A stretch of 64,000 bases of DNA, from NCBI RefSeq assembly GCF_034140825.1, contig NC_089037.1, positions 10,986,001 through 11,050,000 of the forward strand, read 5' to 3'. The notes below the pieces were generated by a model. It saw nothing but the letters and a program-made list of their open reading frames with translations, was not told the origin of the DNA and made no database searches. Positions 45,191-56,557 of this stretch are shown piece after piece. Position numbers and translations under genes: made by a program. The stretch's first letter is position 1, and the number at the start of each line of letters is the position of its first letter. The DNA comes from Oryza sativa Japonica Group. Lineage: Eukaryota; Streptophyta; Magnoliopsida; Poales; Poaceae.

Positions 45191-46650
45191 CTTCCTTGAA
45201 CCCCAAAGGTTGGAGCAACCACCTGGTTCTCACACCTCAACCTGCATAAAGGCATCAAAGTGTTATGGATCTCCAATGCTTATCACCAATAGCACTAGTG
45301 ACTAATGTGCTAGCATGCGTGTAGTTTGGTTGTAATATACATGGAATTTATTGGCAGCAATCAAAAGAGAAACTGGCAAGGATCTGTGAAGAAGAGAGGT
45401 ATAGGAGATTAGGAGTAGAAGAACAAGGAGAAAGGAAGGGAGATAGAAATCTTGGCTATGTTATGTACAGCCCATGCCACTACTCCATCCACAAACCAGA
45501 TCATTAGTCTCTGAATCTCACAGCCCAGTCCAACACCATACCATCTAGAGGATAGTTCATGATTTAAGGCAAGTTGCACACTTGTTTTTGTGAAATATGA
45601 CAGCTAAGCATGCATTTCATGCACAAGGGTATGGATTCTAATGTGGAGGTTCATAGGCTGCCAAAGATTGTGGTTGTTATTAGAGTTTTGCACCCTTGGC
45701 TAGGTGAGCCTCATGTTTTACTTAATGCGAACCTGGATGTCAGTAATGGATAGGTAGAAACTTTGCACTTAAAAAAACAGCAAGCACGGCGGGTTACCAT
45801 TAGAATAATAGCAAGGAATGCTAAGCACACCATCCTGATTCTTAAACAACGTCTAAGTAAAGCACCTAAAAATTGGTTCAATGATCAAAAGGTACCACTC
45901 ATTGCAGGCAATGAAGGCCTGAGATGAACTCCAAGAGAACAAGTAAAAATTAAAAGTATGCGGCGGTAGCGAAGCCATAAACCAGCAAATTGAACCACCG
46001 GCACTAGATCGAGGTTGCAGCAACAGGGAAAGCACCGCGCACTGGGCAAGACATGGCATCCCTAAACCCCCCAAACAAAACCTAAAAACTGCGAGACAAG
46101 CAGCAATAATCCCAAATCTGCACAAACCCAGAAAAAAACACACGCACAAGCACACAGACCAAAATACACCACCGCAATGAAGCGCGAGGACTACTCGTAG
46201 GCGGCCGCATTGCCACTCCAAGCCTCCCCAGCTTCAAATCGACGCACCGACGACAACATCCACCTCAAAAACAACCCCCAAAAAAAAACCCTCAATCTTC
46301 GTCTCACCGACGAAACCAACATACCACCCTGAAGTCGCCGCCCAAGAAAAAAAACGAGAAAAAAAAAACAAACCCGCAGGAGAGCGAGGCAGCAGTGAAG
46401 TTACCCTTCCACACTCCCGCTTCGCAGCCGCCGCCGTCCAGAGTGCCGCCCCGGAGAAGCACCCAGGCCCAGGCCTTGAAGGGGAAGGGGGAGGAAGATT
46501 TGGGTGGGGAGGGAGGGAGGCCGGGAGTGAGGCGCAGCGCAGAGGGGCAAGGACAGAAGAGGCCACGTGCCTCGGTGGCAGGGCCAATTGGAGCAGCCTT
46601 TTTCTTTGCCTTTGCCCCTGCCCCGCCCCGCGCTTTCCACACACACCACC
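45191..46650 (-). other. SRL2 5' UTR with a ~1.16-kb leader intron
   Basis: Upstream of the ATG a good acceptor (ATGCAG|GTTGAGG) ends an intron at 45242, and a donor (GGAAGG|GTAACT) lies at 46404. A GC-rich leader exon would span 46405 to about 46650, close to a CCAATTGG-type motif at 46578. The intron contains no recognised gene. Leader introns often raise expression in plants. The transcription start cannot be fixed from sequence alone. Confidence 0.5.
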
Positions 46651-47830
46651 CGTCTCTACCCAACGGGACTCGCTTTTTCACAATTTCAGTACAGCTCGAG
46701 GGCTTTTTTGGGAAGCGGGTGAGAGACCGCGCATGCAGGTCGGTGGCGCCGTGGCTGAGGCGGCGAAGGCCGGCAAGAGAGAGAGATTGCCGGCGCTCGG
46801 TGGCCGGAGATCAGGGGAGCGGAGAGCGGCCGCACGCCGGGGCATCCACCGGCGGCGGAGGAGGGCACGCGGGAGAGAGAAGGGGAAGAGGGAAAAGGGG
46901 GAGGAAGAGATCGAGATGGGCGTGAAATAAGAGGAAATTAGGATTTCGAGTGGCTGACAAGTGGGTCCGGAGGGGCATGGTTGTAAATCAAATGTGTACT
47001 GTATATTGAATTATTGGTAAGCTTATGGGCTGAAACATGCAAGGGGCTGAAATGTAAATTTATTCAATAGGCCATTCAATGCGCCACACATCATTAAGTC
47101 GTTGTCTCGTTGAAACCAAAGAGCGATTCCTATTGACACGATCTTGAAAGTTAATCATGCCAAAGTGTGTTTCTTTTTACAAATCAAAATCGTAAAACAT
47201 TTCGCATGATACGCCGTCCATTAGTTGCTAAAAGTTTAAGAATTGACTGTAGTTATTTCAAAACTATGTTTATCTCAAAAGGGATGTGATAGTAAAAGTT
47301 ATAGTGTGGATATATATACAGATACAACTAAATTAGTAATACTACCTATTAAATATTGCTAATAGATAGACCTACGGTCTACGGAGCAGCAGTGGAGTTG
47401 AAACTTGTGGACTTCGAAAAGGATCTTTTTTTTATGTATCCAAAGCTTACTTAGTAACTACAGTTACTGTTCATTCATTAGATTAAGACACTGTGATGCA
47501 TCCTAGGACATTGGTAGTAGTTTAATTAGTCCCTGGTCACCCAGGTTGGTGCGTTCCAGACGCTTACATGCATGGCTGAATTATGTTGTTCAGTGTTTTG
47601 TCAGGACATCGGATTCTTTTTATGGTTATGCTTTATTTAATAGGTCCATGGATTAACTCGTGGAGCAAAGGACCATTTGAAACGAGACAGGATAAATGAT
47701 GGAAATTTCTTTGCATGAAGGAAAGCAGGCGATACATTACAGGTTACAGCATGAAGGAAATTTCTCCGTCTTCCGCACGGTGAAAAGGAGATATTCTCAG
47801 CGCCTAGGGTCGCTTAATTGGTGAACTAGG
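46651..47830. other. SRL2 upstream region, no other gene recognised
   Basis: A GC/AG-rich part to about 46930 contains a small forward Arg-rich frame (46733-46930), probably non-genic and antisense to the promoter. The rest is AT-rich. Nothing else is recognised until the transposon at 47831. Confidence 0.4.
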
Positions 47831-48150
47831 GTGCGTTCGTTCATGGCGGATTGGGTGAGAAAGCCCATCGTATTCCGCGCGCACGCTTCCTAAACTACTA
47901 AACGGTGTATTTTTTGTAAAAAAAAATTTATAGAAAAGTTATTTAAAAAATTATATTAATTCATTTTTAAAATTTAAAATAGTTAATACTCAATTAATTA
48001 TGTGCTAATGGCTCACCTCGTTTTGCGTATCTTCCCAATCTTCTCAATCCCCTTCTCCTCAAACTTTAGAGAACATAATAATTGTTTGTTTAATAAAGAA
48101 AAGACAGATAACGGTATGCTTGCCTGGGATGCAGGTACTCTGCAGCACTG

Positions 48151-48259
48151 GCGCCCGGGCCCACATGTCAGTGAGCAGTACCGCGCCCGGGCCCACATGT
48201 CAGTGAGCAGTACTGCACGTGCAGTACTACAGAGTGAGCAGTACTGCACGTGCAGTACT
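48151..48259. repeat. Adjacent tandem duplications containing two perfect 20-bp palindromes
   Basis: Unit A (GCGCCCGGGCCCACATGTCA and 12 more bases) starts at 48151 and 48183. Unit B (31 bp) then repeats at 48206 and 48237. Each unit B contains AGTACTGCACGTGCAGTACT, a perfect palindrome, at 48209-48228 and 48240-48259, centred on CACGTG (a G-box core). Confidence 0.92.
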
Positions 48260-48403
48260 ACAGAGGATCTCAATTGGCTTGCCTGGTACTCCTACGAAAG
48301 AGATGGTTTGATCAGGATATAAGCAGCCTTCGGTCCCACTACATTCATGCTTCATTAGAGTTCTTTTGAGCTTTTTGCCAGCCACTTCCTTATTTTCTCA
48401 CGA

Positions 48404-48671
48404 GGGCAAGTGTTATGGTAGATGTGCCACATCTAAATTTATCCACATCATTCACTCATAAATTAAGAGGTAACCTATACAATATGTCACCTCTAGTACA
48501 CAAATACCAATGTCTCTTATACTCTCACACCCCTCTTGAAATTTGTGTGGAGGTTACCTCTTCATTTAGGGGTGGTTCACCATCTCTCTCCTCACTTCTC
48601 TCCTCCACCTCATCACTCAATCCAATGTGGCACATTTAGGGGCAGCTTATGGAGCATTATAGTACTTGCCC
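48404..48671. mobile_element. MITE with GGGCAAGT ends
   Basis: GGGCAAGTGTTATGG at the left and ATAGTACTTGCCC at the right are inverted. The inner arms share GATGTGCCACAT and ATGTGGCACAT, and the middle has AGAGGTAACC and its inverse. Flanking CGA/TGA may be a diverged 3-bp target duplication, which would fit PIF/Harbinger. Confidence 0.65.
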
Positions 48672-48702
48672 TGAGTACGTTATTCGAACGGATAAAGATA
48701 TA

Positions 48703-48852
48703 CTTCCTCCGTTTTATAATTTAAGACTTTCTAGCATTACTCACATTCATTTATATGTTAGTGAATTTAGATATATGTATGTGTTTAGATTCATTAACAC
48801 CTATATATATGTGGGTAATACTAAAAAGTCTTACATTGTGAAACGGTGGGAG
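48703..48852. mobile_element. Stowaway-like MITE
   Basis: TA-flanked ends CTTCCTCCGTTTTATAAT and its inverse (TTGTGAAACGGTGGGAG) enclose 150 bp with the characteristic TTAAGACTTTCTAGCATT arm and its inverted copy AATACTAAAAAGTCTTA. Confidence 0.82.
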
Positions 48853-49933
48853 TATTGTTTATAAAATGGGACTGTCTATATATCTGTTGATAGAAAATCA
48901 AATCTCCCATCTTTCAAATTTTTTACCATCGGATATGCTTTAAGATTCGTGCAAAGACATTAACCCTAGCTCTTCTCCTTCCGTTCCCCTCACATCGCTT
49001 GTTCTGCCGCCCCCATCGCTCTTTTCTCTGCTCCGCCCGATCCCCCATCGCCACCGCCCGCCTCGCCGGCTGTCCGAAGGGCGTCAACGGCACCGGCGAG
49101 ACCCCCCTCCCCCTCCCCCTCCCCCTCCCCTCCCCGAGCATCGGCGACGAGATGCCCCCACCACCAACACCGGCCCACTGCCGTCCTCCAGCCCCGCAGC
49201 TCCGGCGCCTCGCCGCCCACCGCCGAGCTGCCGCCTCCCCCGGTCATCCCTCTAGAGATGGCAAACTCCTCTCCTTCCCCTCCCCCTCCCACCCCCACCC
49301 CACCCCGGGACCCTAACCCGTAGGGTCCTCTGCCGGAGTCTAGGGTGTCGCCAGCGCCGGAGAAGAAGAGGAGGTTGCCGGAGTTGGAAGAGAGCATGGA
49401 GCACGAATCTCAAAGCTCATCCGATGTTCCAAAAATTGCAAAATTTGGGGAGGTGCAATTTCTGTCGAAAGAAGGTTAGCAATTCCGTTATAAAATATCT
49501 TCTATGTACGATTTTCTTTTTAAAAAGTCAAATTAATTTATTTTTAAATTTTATAATAGCGAATACTGCTTAATTAATCAGTGACTTTTTTCATTTCATG
49601 TGCGACTGTTTAGCCCACTCAAAATGCTTAAACGAACGCAATCATTACTGGGAGCCTACTATACCTATATGCTTATCACATTTGTTTGTCTTTAAAATAA
49701 TACTCCTATGTACCGCACATTCCTTCTTTCGTGGACGAAATAAGGATTGAGGAAAGAAGAAAACATATCATCACATTTAAATCTTAGGGTGTGTTCCTTG
49801 CTCCGTGTTCCCAACCCTTCTTCCTCGTGTTCCGCTCGTACGCTTTTCAAACTACGAAACGATGTGTTTTTTTTCAAAAAGTTTCTACATGAAAGTTGTT
49901 TAAAAAAATCATATTGATACATGTTTAAAAAAA

Positions 49934-49991
49934 TAGCTAATACTTAATTAATTACGCATTAATAGCTAATACTTAATTAATTACGCATTAA
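49934..49991. repeat. 29-bp perfect tandem duplication
   Basis: TAGCTAATACTTAATTAATT plus nine further bases occurs at 49934 and 49963 with no mismatch, in the AT-rich arm of the transposon remnant. Confidence 0.93.
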
Positions 49992-50011
49992 TGAACCGCT
50001 CCGTTTTTTTA

Positions 50012-50135
50012 CGGCTACGTCGAGGCCATCTCCTTCCTGCAGAACCAGGCGTCGCAGCTGCAGATGCAGCTCGCCGTCGCGTAGGGCGAGATCCTCTGCA
50101 TCCAAGATGCAGCACCACGATGGCAACGAGAACGA
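50012..50135 (+). pseudogene. LOB-domain (LBD/ASL) transcription-factor gene fragment
   Basis: Forward translation reads GYVEAISFLQNQASQLQMQL, then AVA, a stop, and GEILCIQ. After a one-base slip it continues MQHHDGNENE. This matches the C-terminal coiled coil (the GAS-to-LX6L region, about GCVGAISFLQNQVSQLQMQL) of class I LOB-domain proteins. Only about 40 codons remain, with a TAG in place of a likely CAG and a frameshift. The Cys-block is absent. It is a captured, dead fragment inside transposon DNA. The parental gene is not in the window. Confidence 0.75.
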
Positions 50136-50540
50136 GAAGAGTGCGAGAGAGAAGGAAGAGGGAAAGCGAAAAGGTGCTAACGTGGACATCCTGACACGTG
50201 GGTCCCATGTGGGTCCCATGTTGACTCAGCTGCCACGTAGGATAAAACCGGGGTCAAAACCACCGAATGACCTAAAGTGAACGGTTTTGTAAGTTGAGAG
50301 ATGTCATATATCTAGTTTTGCAGTTGGGGGACGATTTTGTAACTCGATGATAAGCTGCGAAAATGCTTCTCTTCGAACATCCGATCAGACAGAAAACATC
50401 GAACACCTACAACCAGCTTACTCCTTATTACTTAATTTCTTCTTTTTCTCCGTTGACGTCAAATCAGGCCTGTGGATTGGATGAACCCTTGTCACTGTAA
50501 CATACATGTCTAGCCGTTTCTTTTCATTCTTTCCTCCTCT

Positions 50541-51437
50541 CTTTAAATATTTTTTCTCCTAAATTACTTATCCGATATACAAACCGATCACACCATTGTA
50601 TTCGTTGCAATTAAATCTTTACAACAAGATATCACATAATTATATTATCTCAAAAGAAAAACATGTGTTTCAAACCATTAAAACAAAATGTTTCATACAT
50701 GATAGTGATATGTTTCAATACGTGTCTTCAGTGTGTTTCATAAAATTCCTGAAACTACCTGCTACTACTCTCTCCACCTCATGCATGCATACATACATGT
50801 ATTTTAGCAAGCTTCAAAATGATTTTTCTCTTAAATTACTTATTCAATCTATGATCCGATCACATCGTTGTATTCGTTGTAATTAAATCTTTACAACAAG
50901 ATATTGCATGATTATATTTTGATAAAAGAAAAACATATATTTCAAACCGTTAATACTTGTTGTTTCATATGTGACAGCGGCATGTTTCGACGTGTATTTT
51001 CATCATGTTTCATAAAATATTTAAATATTTCAGTTGCTATTTTTCTGTTTCACTTGTTGATCAACTGCAACATTTGACCGTACGATTTTTTTTCAATTTT
51101 TAAAATGTTTCACATAGTGTACTCGTAATATTTCACTATGTATGGATCAAATATCACAGTGAATTGAAACATCCTTTCACTATTCGCTGAAAATTATTTT
51201 CATATAAGGTGAAATAGCGTCCGATGAAACATTTTCGATCTACTTAGTGAAACAATTCCGATATACTTAGTGCAACAACGTGCAATATTTAAAAATAATT
51301 TAATAATAAGCTAAAATTTTTTTTCGTTGGATTATATTAATGTGTGGTCTTGTTTTAAAGATTTAATTACAACGGATTTAATGGTACAATCGGATCATGA
51401 TTTAGATAAATATTTTAAGAGAAAAAATAGTTTAAAG
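50541..51437. mobile_element. Foldback-like element with long inverted ends and an internal direct repeat
   Basis: The left arm CTTTAAATATTTTTTCTCC (through TTGCAATTAAATCTTTA) recurs inverted at the right end (51360-51437, ending AGAAAAAAT...TTTAAAG). A second direct copy of the arm lies internally at about 50820-51010. The body is rich in GTTTCA/TGAAAC motifs. No coding frame is found and no clear target duplication seen. Superfamily is unknown; a MULE-derived or foldback origin is possible. Confidence 0.6.
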
Positions 51438-51724
51438 CTAGCTTAATTCATGTATGATGCATGGCTGACGCAAACTGCATGAGATGGATGGTTCATCGCA
51501 CGGTCGCACGAGAAGTAGACGTTCGATTTTTCGTCTGGCGCCGTACGTCCGACGCTTAGCGCTCTCTCTCCGATAAGTTGAGGTACCTTTGGTGTACTTT
51601 TTCCATCCGTCGTAGATCCACCACAGCCACGGCCCAGCCCGCCAGCGCCCGCGAGCCGCGAGTCGACGACCCAACCGAAATTCTGCGCGCTTGCCATCGT
51701 CTTCCTCCCTCTTCCTCGCGTCGC

Positions 51725-51734
51725 AAACCCTAGC
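51725..51734 (+). promoter_or_regulatory. Telo-box in the RH24 leader
   Basis: AAACCCTAGC lies 65-75 bp before the RH24 ATG in a CT-rich leader. Telo-boxes (AAACCCTA) are common near start sites of plant genes for translation and RNA metabolism. Function here is inferred from position only. Confidence 0.5.
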
Positions 51735-51797
51735 TCGCGCGCTCCCCCGCCCGCTGCCTCCGCCTCTCCCTACCTACCGCCCCCCGCCCGCCCGGCC

Positions 51798-54700
51798 ATG
51801 TCGAAGCGGCCCAAGCTCGGGGGATTCAGCATCCCTCGCCCCACTTCCTACAGCTTCGAGCGCTCCCAGCCTCCCCAGCGCCTCTACGTCCCCGCCGACG
51901 ACCCCGACCTCGACGACATCGCCTTCTCCGACGACGCGGCGGCCCCGTCGGACGCGCCCCCCGCGGGGGGAGGCGGGGCGGCGGGGGATGAGGAGGAGAT
52001 CGACCCGCTCGACGCCTTCATGGCCGAGATCCAGGAGGAGATTCGCGCGCCGCCGCCGGCGCCCAAGCCCGAGGCGCTCCGGCGCGCGGACTCCGACGAC
52101 GAGGACGACCCCGTGGAGAGCTTCCTCCGGGCCAAGAAGGATTCCGGGCTCGCGCTCGCCGCCGACGCCATGCACGCCGGGTACGACTCCGACGAGGAGG
52201 TCTACGCTGCGGCCAAGGCCGTGGACGCCGGCATGATGGAGTACGACTCCGACGACAACCCCATAGTGGTGGACAAGAAGAAGATCGAGCCTATTCCGCC
52301 GCTCGACCATTCCACCATCGAGTATGAACCCTTCAACAAGGATTTCTACGAGGAGAAGCCCTCGGTTTCAGGTGAAGCACATTGCCCCGTATAATAGCAT
52401 ATTTCATGTCTCATTGAGCTTATGAATTATGATAACCTGGGTCTCTGCTTTTATGGTGCAAAGGTTAATTAGGTCTCACCTGTAGCTAGGAAATCCAACT
52501 ACTGTTCTATTTGGATACTGAAATCTCAATGGTGAAATTACCAGCTTGAACCATGTCAAATGAAAATCATCGTCATGAAATAGGATTTGGAAACTGTTTG
52601 TAGTTCTGGGATTTCTTCTATGTTGATAATTTGATACGTTGTTTATGGTTTGGCACTGGAGATTATAATAGATGTTGCCACTTTGTTATTTTGAGAAGGC
52701 ATGCGCTAGCTTATAACTTTTTGCAATCTCTATGTGCATGTGGCCGTGCACTTCGCAATGAAGCAATTTTTCAGTACATCATTATCCATAACCCCTTTTG
52801 ACAATGGTACAATGTACTATTGTAATGCATTCCAATAGGTTTGTTAATTCAACATTAGGAATTCAGGAATTACTTTGGCACTGTCTCTAGACTTGCTTAT
52901 GAAGCTACTTGCTAGTGTTCTAAATGGATAAATGCAGCCCTGGCATATGTCAAATTGTCAATACTCAATAGCAAGATTGATCTGGCCTACCTAACTGTAT
53001 ATATATAGAAGTTGAGATATACACTCATGATGAAAGGACAGATGAGCAAACTCTTATTGCATTTGCATCACATGACCTAAGGGACGTTTTTCTCTGTATT
53101 TGTGCTCAAGTAGAATCTTCCGGTCTTTAGTGCCATATGTAACAACATTTCCCGCTTGGATTGTGGATTTTTTTCTGTTGTTATTGTATTTGAGAATACT
53201 AGCTAGAGAATTTAGTTTTACTAGTCATAGGCCCAAATATTACTTTCCCTGTTCCAGCTTAAACATTACATTAGTTGTATGTCCAAATGAAGGACCATCA
53301 TTTTCAGCTAGTTGAGCATTGGTTGTCTCTTTCCTGTTCTGTGTACCTTCCTATATTAGCAGGTCAATGAAATTTTGAGTTATGCACATATTTGTTCATG
53401 TTTGATATGGTAATAACATCTACAGACACGATTGATCATGACAATTATGCCTTTTTTTTTCGTTCTGCGTGATATGAATAGTCATGTACTGAATGAAACC
53501 TTACTGTTCTCTTGTAGGGATGAGTGAGCAAGAGGTGGCTGATTATATGAAAAGTTTGGCAATTCGAGTTTCAGGTTTTGATGTGCCAAGACCAATCAAA
53601 AGCTTTGCAGATTGTGGGTTTCCTGTACAACTAATGAATGCCATTGCCAAGCAGGGTTATGAAAAACCAACTACAATCCAGTGCCAGGCTTTACCAATTG
53701 TACTTTCAGGCAGAGATATCATTGGTATTGCTAAAACTGGTTCTGGCAAAACTGCAGCTTTTGTACTCCCCATGATTGTTCACATTATGGATCAGCCTGA
53801 GCTTGAGAAAGAAGAAGGGCCAATAGGTGTGGTATGTGCTCCAACAAGAGAATTGGCACATCAGATATACCTTGAAGCTAAGAAGTTTGCCAAACCTTAC
53901 AATCTTCGAGTTGCTGCTGTATATGGTGGGGTTTCCAAATTTGATCAATTCAAAGAACTGAAGGCAGGCTGTGAAATAGTCATTGCTACCCCAGGGAGAT
54001 TAATAGACTTGCTTAAGATGAAGGCATTGAAGATGTTTAGGGCAACTTATTTGGTTCTTGATGAAGCTGATCGCATGTTCGATCTTGGATTTGAGCCTCA
54101 GATAAGATCCATCGTTGGTCAAATTAGACCAGACCGACAAACCTTGCTTTTCTCAGCAACAATGCCATACAAAGTGGAACGTTTGGCTAGAGAAATTTTG
54201 ACTGACCCTATTAGAGTTACAGTAGGTCAGGTTGGCAGTGCTAATGAAGACATTAAGCAAGTTGTAAATGTACTCCCTTCTGATGCTGAGAAGATGCCTT
54301 GGCTTCTGGAAAAACTTCCTGGGATGATTGATGATGGAGACGTTCTTGTATTTGCAGCTAAGAAGGCCAGAGTTGATGAGATTGAGAGCCAGTTAAATCA
54401 GAGAGGTTTCAGAATTGCAGCACTTCATGGTGACAAGGATCAAGCTTCTCGCATGGAGACATTGCAGAAGTTCAAATCCGGGGTTTATCACGTCCTAGTA
54501 GCAACTGATGTTGCTGCACGTGGTCTGGACATTAAGTCGATTAAAACAGTTGTTAATTTCGATATTGCAAAAGAAATGGATATGCATATTCACCGGATAG
54601 GAAGAACTGGCCGTGCTGGTGATAAAGATGGAACTGCATATACTCTGATTACACAGAAGGAGGTGCGCTTTGCAGGTGAATTGGTTCATTGTTTGATTGC

Positions 54701-55646
54701 TGCAGGACAGGATGTGCCAAATGAACTAATGGATCTGGCAATGAAGGTGAGTTTTTGCTTATGCACAAACATTTTGTATTGTCTCTCTATGCAGAGTAAT
54801 TTGCATTCAATTTTAGTTAAAACACAGTGAATTTAAATTGAAAAGTTGCAACATGTGCATGCTATCACTAAACTTTCTCCTAGTCACTATTGCATGAACA
54901 ACCTATTTCCTTTTCTGATCCATTGGTGATATGAATTGCAGGATGGAAGATTCAGAGCAAACCGGGATTCAAGAAAAGGTATATCTTGTTTATTTCATCG
55001 CAGAACAGATGGCATAGAGCTTTTTTGTGGCAGATTGTTCTGACAATTAGTTATCCTCATCAGGTGGGAAGAAAAGTGGCAAAGGAAAAGGTGGAGGAGG
55101 CGGGGGTGGCGGCGGTAGCGGTGCCCGTGGTCGTGGGCGTGGTGTACGTGGGGTTGACTTTGGCCTTGGCATAGGGTACAATGCTGAATCAGGATCGGTG
55201 CCTGCTCCAAGATCTGCTGCATTAAATTCATTGAAGACAGGGATGATGCAAAATTTTAAGAGCAGCTTTGTCTCTGCCTCTTCATCAAATACACCAAGCA
55301 ACAGCGCACCTTCAAGAGGTGCTCCTTCCTCCTTTGTGAGACCGGCACTCCGTGGTTTTGTTTCTGGTGGCACCATAGGAGGAGACGCAAACCAAGCACG
55401 GGCAGTACTGCCTGCGCCCTCCTTTGTCCCTGCTTCCAGACCTGCAGAAAACACTGTTGAAAATGCGAACCCAAACCCTGAAAGGTGCGTGCCCTTGCAT
55501 AGTACTGCTTCCCTGGTAATTTTGTTAGTACTTATGACACGCCTGTTATATGTTGTGTATGCTAACCAACGGTCAAAATTCTCTTGGATTGCAGCTCGAG
55601 GGATCGCACGAGGGAGAGAAAGCGGCCGTCGGGGTGGGATCGCTAG
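51798..55646 (+). CDS. RH24: DEAD-box ATP-dependent RNA helicase 24
   Basis: Exons 51798-52371, 53518-54746, 54942-54978, 55064-55484 and 55595-55646 encode 770 residues. An acidic, Asp/Glu-rich N-terminal region of about 190 residues has repeated GYDSDEE/EYDSDDN motifs. Then comes the helicase core: Q motif (GYEKPTTIQCQ, about 236), Walker A AKTGSGKT (about 262), PTREL, TPGR, DEAD (about 371), SAT (about 402), ATDVAARGLD and HRIGRTGR (about 549). A Gly-rich, RGRG-containing tail starts near 614 and the protein ends in Arg-rich RERKRPSGWDR. The overall plan is like human DDX42/Prp5-related helicases (splicing or RNA remodelling). I recall rice RH24 having this sequence. The acidic head and RGG tail probably bind RNA or protein partners. 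Confidence 0.95.
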
Positions 55647-56557
55647 GCCTTGGGGGAACCCAATGTACCAAAATTCTCTCCATTTTTGTTCTTCTGCCCT
55701 GATGAAACATATATTGACTGTAACATGTAGATTACATGATGTGAATGATACAATTTCCTGGTGAGCTTGCACGCTTGTTGTATATCTATGCGACCATGCC
55801 CCATTTGCTCGCTGTTTAACGTCCTTCCATCAACCATGTGCACGCCCGTTTTCTGTTCTAGACAACTATTTTCTCCGTTTATAATATGTTTTATATTATA
55901 AATCGTTTTAACCTCTTTTTTTTCAAACTACAACTTTTCTTTTCTAGTCAAACTTCATAGGTTGACTAAATTTATGAAAAACTTAACGACATCTATAACA
56001 TTAAATTATTTTCATTAAATATAACGTTAATATATTTTGATAATGTATTTATTTTTTAAATGTTAATTTCTCCGTCTCGAAATAAGTAAAGTTTTGTGTT
56101 GTTTATATCCAACGTATGACCTAGCTGCATGCCGCTAATATACAACTGGAACATTAGGTTCGAACGGGGAATATGAAATTTCTAATATACAACTGGAACA
56201 TTAGGTTCGAACGGGGAATATGAAATTTTTCTCTGGGTTGGGTGTTCGGTGCAAGGCTTTGATTACCGTCCAAGAGGAAAATGAGACACTGACATGTGGG
56301 CCATCCAGACCCAGCTGGCTGGGGCGGTGCGTTCTGGGGGACGGGCCGGGGCTGGAGCGCGCGGAAACTTTTTGGTGCCCGCTCCCGGCTTGGTTTCCCA
56401 ATCCCCCCAAAATTCGCAAAGCTGCCACGGTCACCTATAAACGATTCCGCGCTGTGCCACGGTCGCCGGATCGCGGGAGGGAGGGAGGGAGGGAGGGAGG
56501 GCGTGTAGCGTAGTTGGTGTGCTCGTGTGGAGAGACAGGGAGGGAGCGGCGACGGCG
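55647..56557. other. RH24 3' flank and promoter of the next gene
   Basis: An AT-rich part (55860-56095) contains CTCCGTTTATAATATG and TATAAATCGTTTTAA, the remains of a mariner-like MITE without a clear right end. A 47-bp exact tandem duplication (56135-56228) follows. A GC-rich stretch with a (GGGA)n tract near 56475-56500 then leads to the ATG at 56558. Confidence 0.55.
56135..56228. repeat. 47-bp perfect tandem duplication
   Basis: CTAATATACAACTGGAACAT and the next 27 bases repeat at 56135 and 56182 with no mismatch. The copies lie about 330-420 bp upstream of the next start codon, possibly in its promoter. Confidence 0.93.

Larger units (their letters stand above)
47831..49638. mobile_element. 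Putative DNA transposon with two MITEs inserted
   Basis: The left end GTGCGTTCGTTC and the right end, reversed, TTGCGTTCGTTT are inverted. Both are followed inward by related AT-rich arms containing TTAATTAAT-rich and AAATTTAAAA strings, typical of a rice TIR family with GGGTGCGTTCG ends. The GC-rich centre (48960-49400) encodes only low-complexity Pro/Ala/Arg peptides and could be captured coding DNA. Two MITEs (48404-48671, 48703-48852) interrupt it. I found no convincing target duplication, so the borders are tentative. Confidence 0.5.
49788..50360. mobile_element. Compound transposon remnant around a captured gene fragment
   Basis: The left part (49788-49990) begins GGGTGTGTTCCTTGCTCCG and resembles the left arm of the element at 47831. 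The right part (50170-50360) contains TGACACGTGGGTCCCATG, then AACGGTTTTGTAAGTTGAG and GGGGGACGATTTTGTAACTC, strings typical of rice MULE terminal repeats. The two ends do not match one another, so at least two elements are joined or one is truncated. A LOB-domain gene fragment lies between them. Confidence 0.5.

Noticed and set aside
46395-46930. Forward 176-codon frame antisense to the SRL2 leader
   Set aside because: GC-rich promoter/leader DNA; peptide is low-complexity and no splice or start context supports a gene.
55047-55772. 241-codon minus-strand frame
   Set aside because: Antisense shadow of the Gly-rich RH24 exon 4; the sense frame is clearly the helicase tail.
56150-56215. Repeated GGTTCGAAC, resembling a tRNA T-loop
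   Set aside because: No acceptor stem, D-arm or anticodon arm can be folded around it; it is part of a 47-bp tandem duplication.
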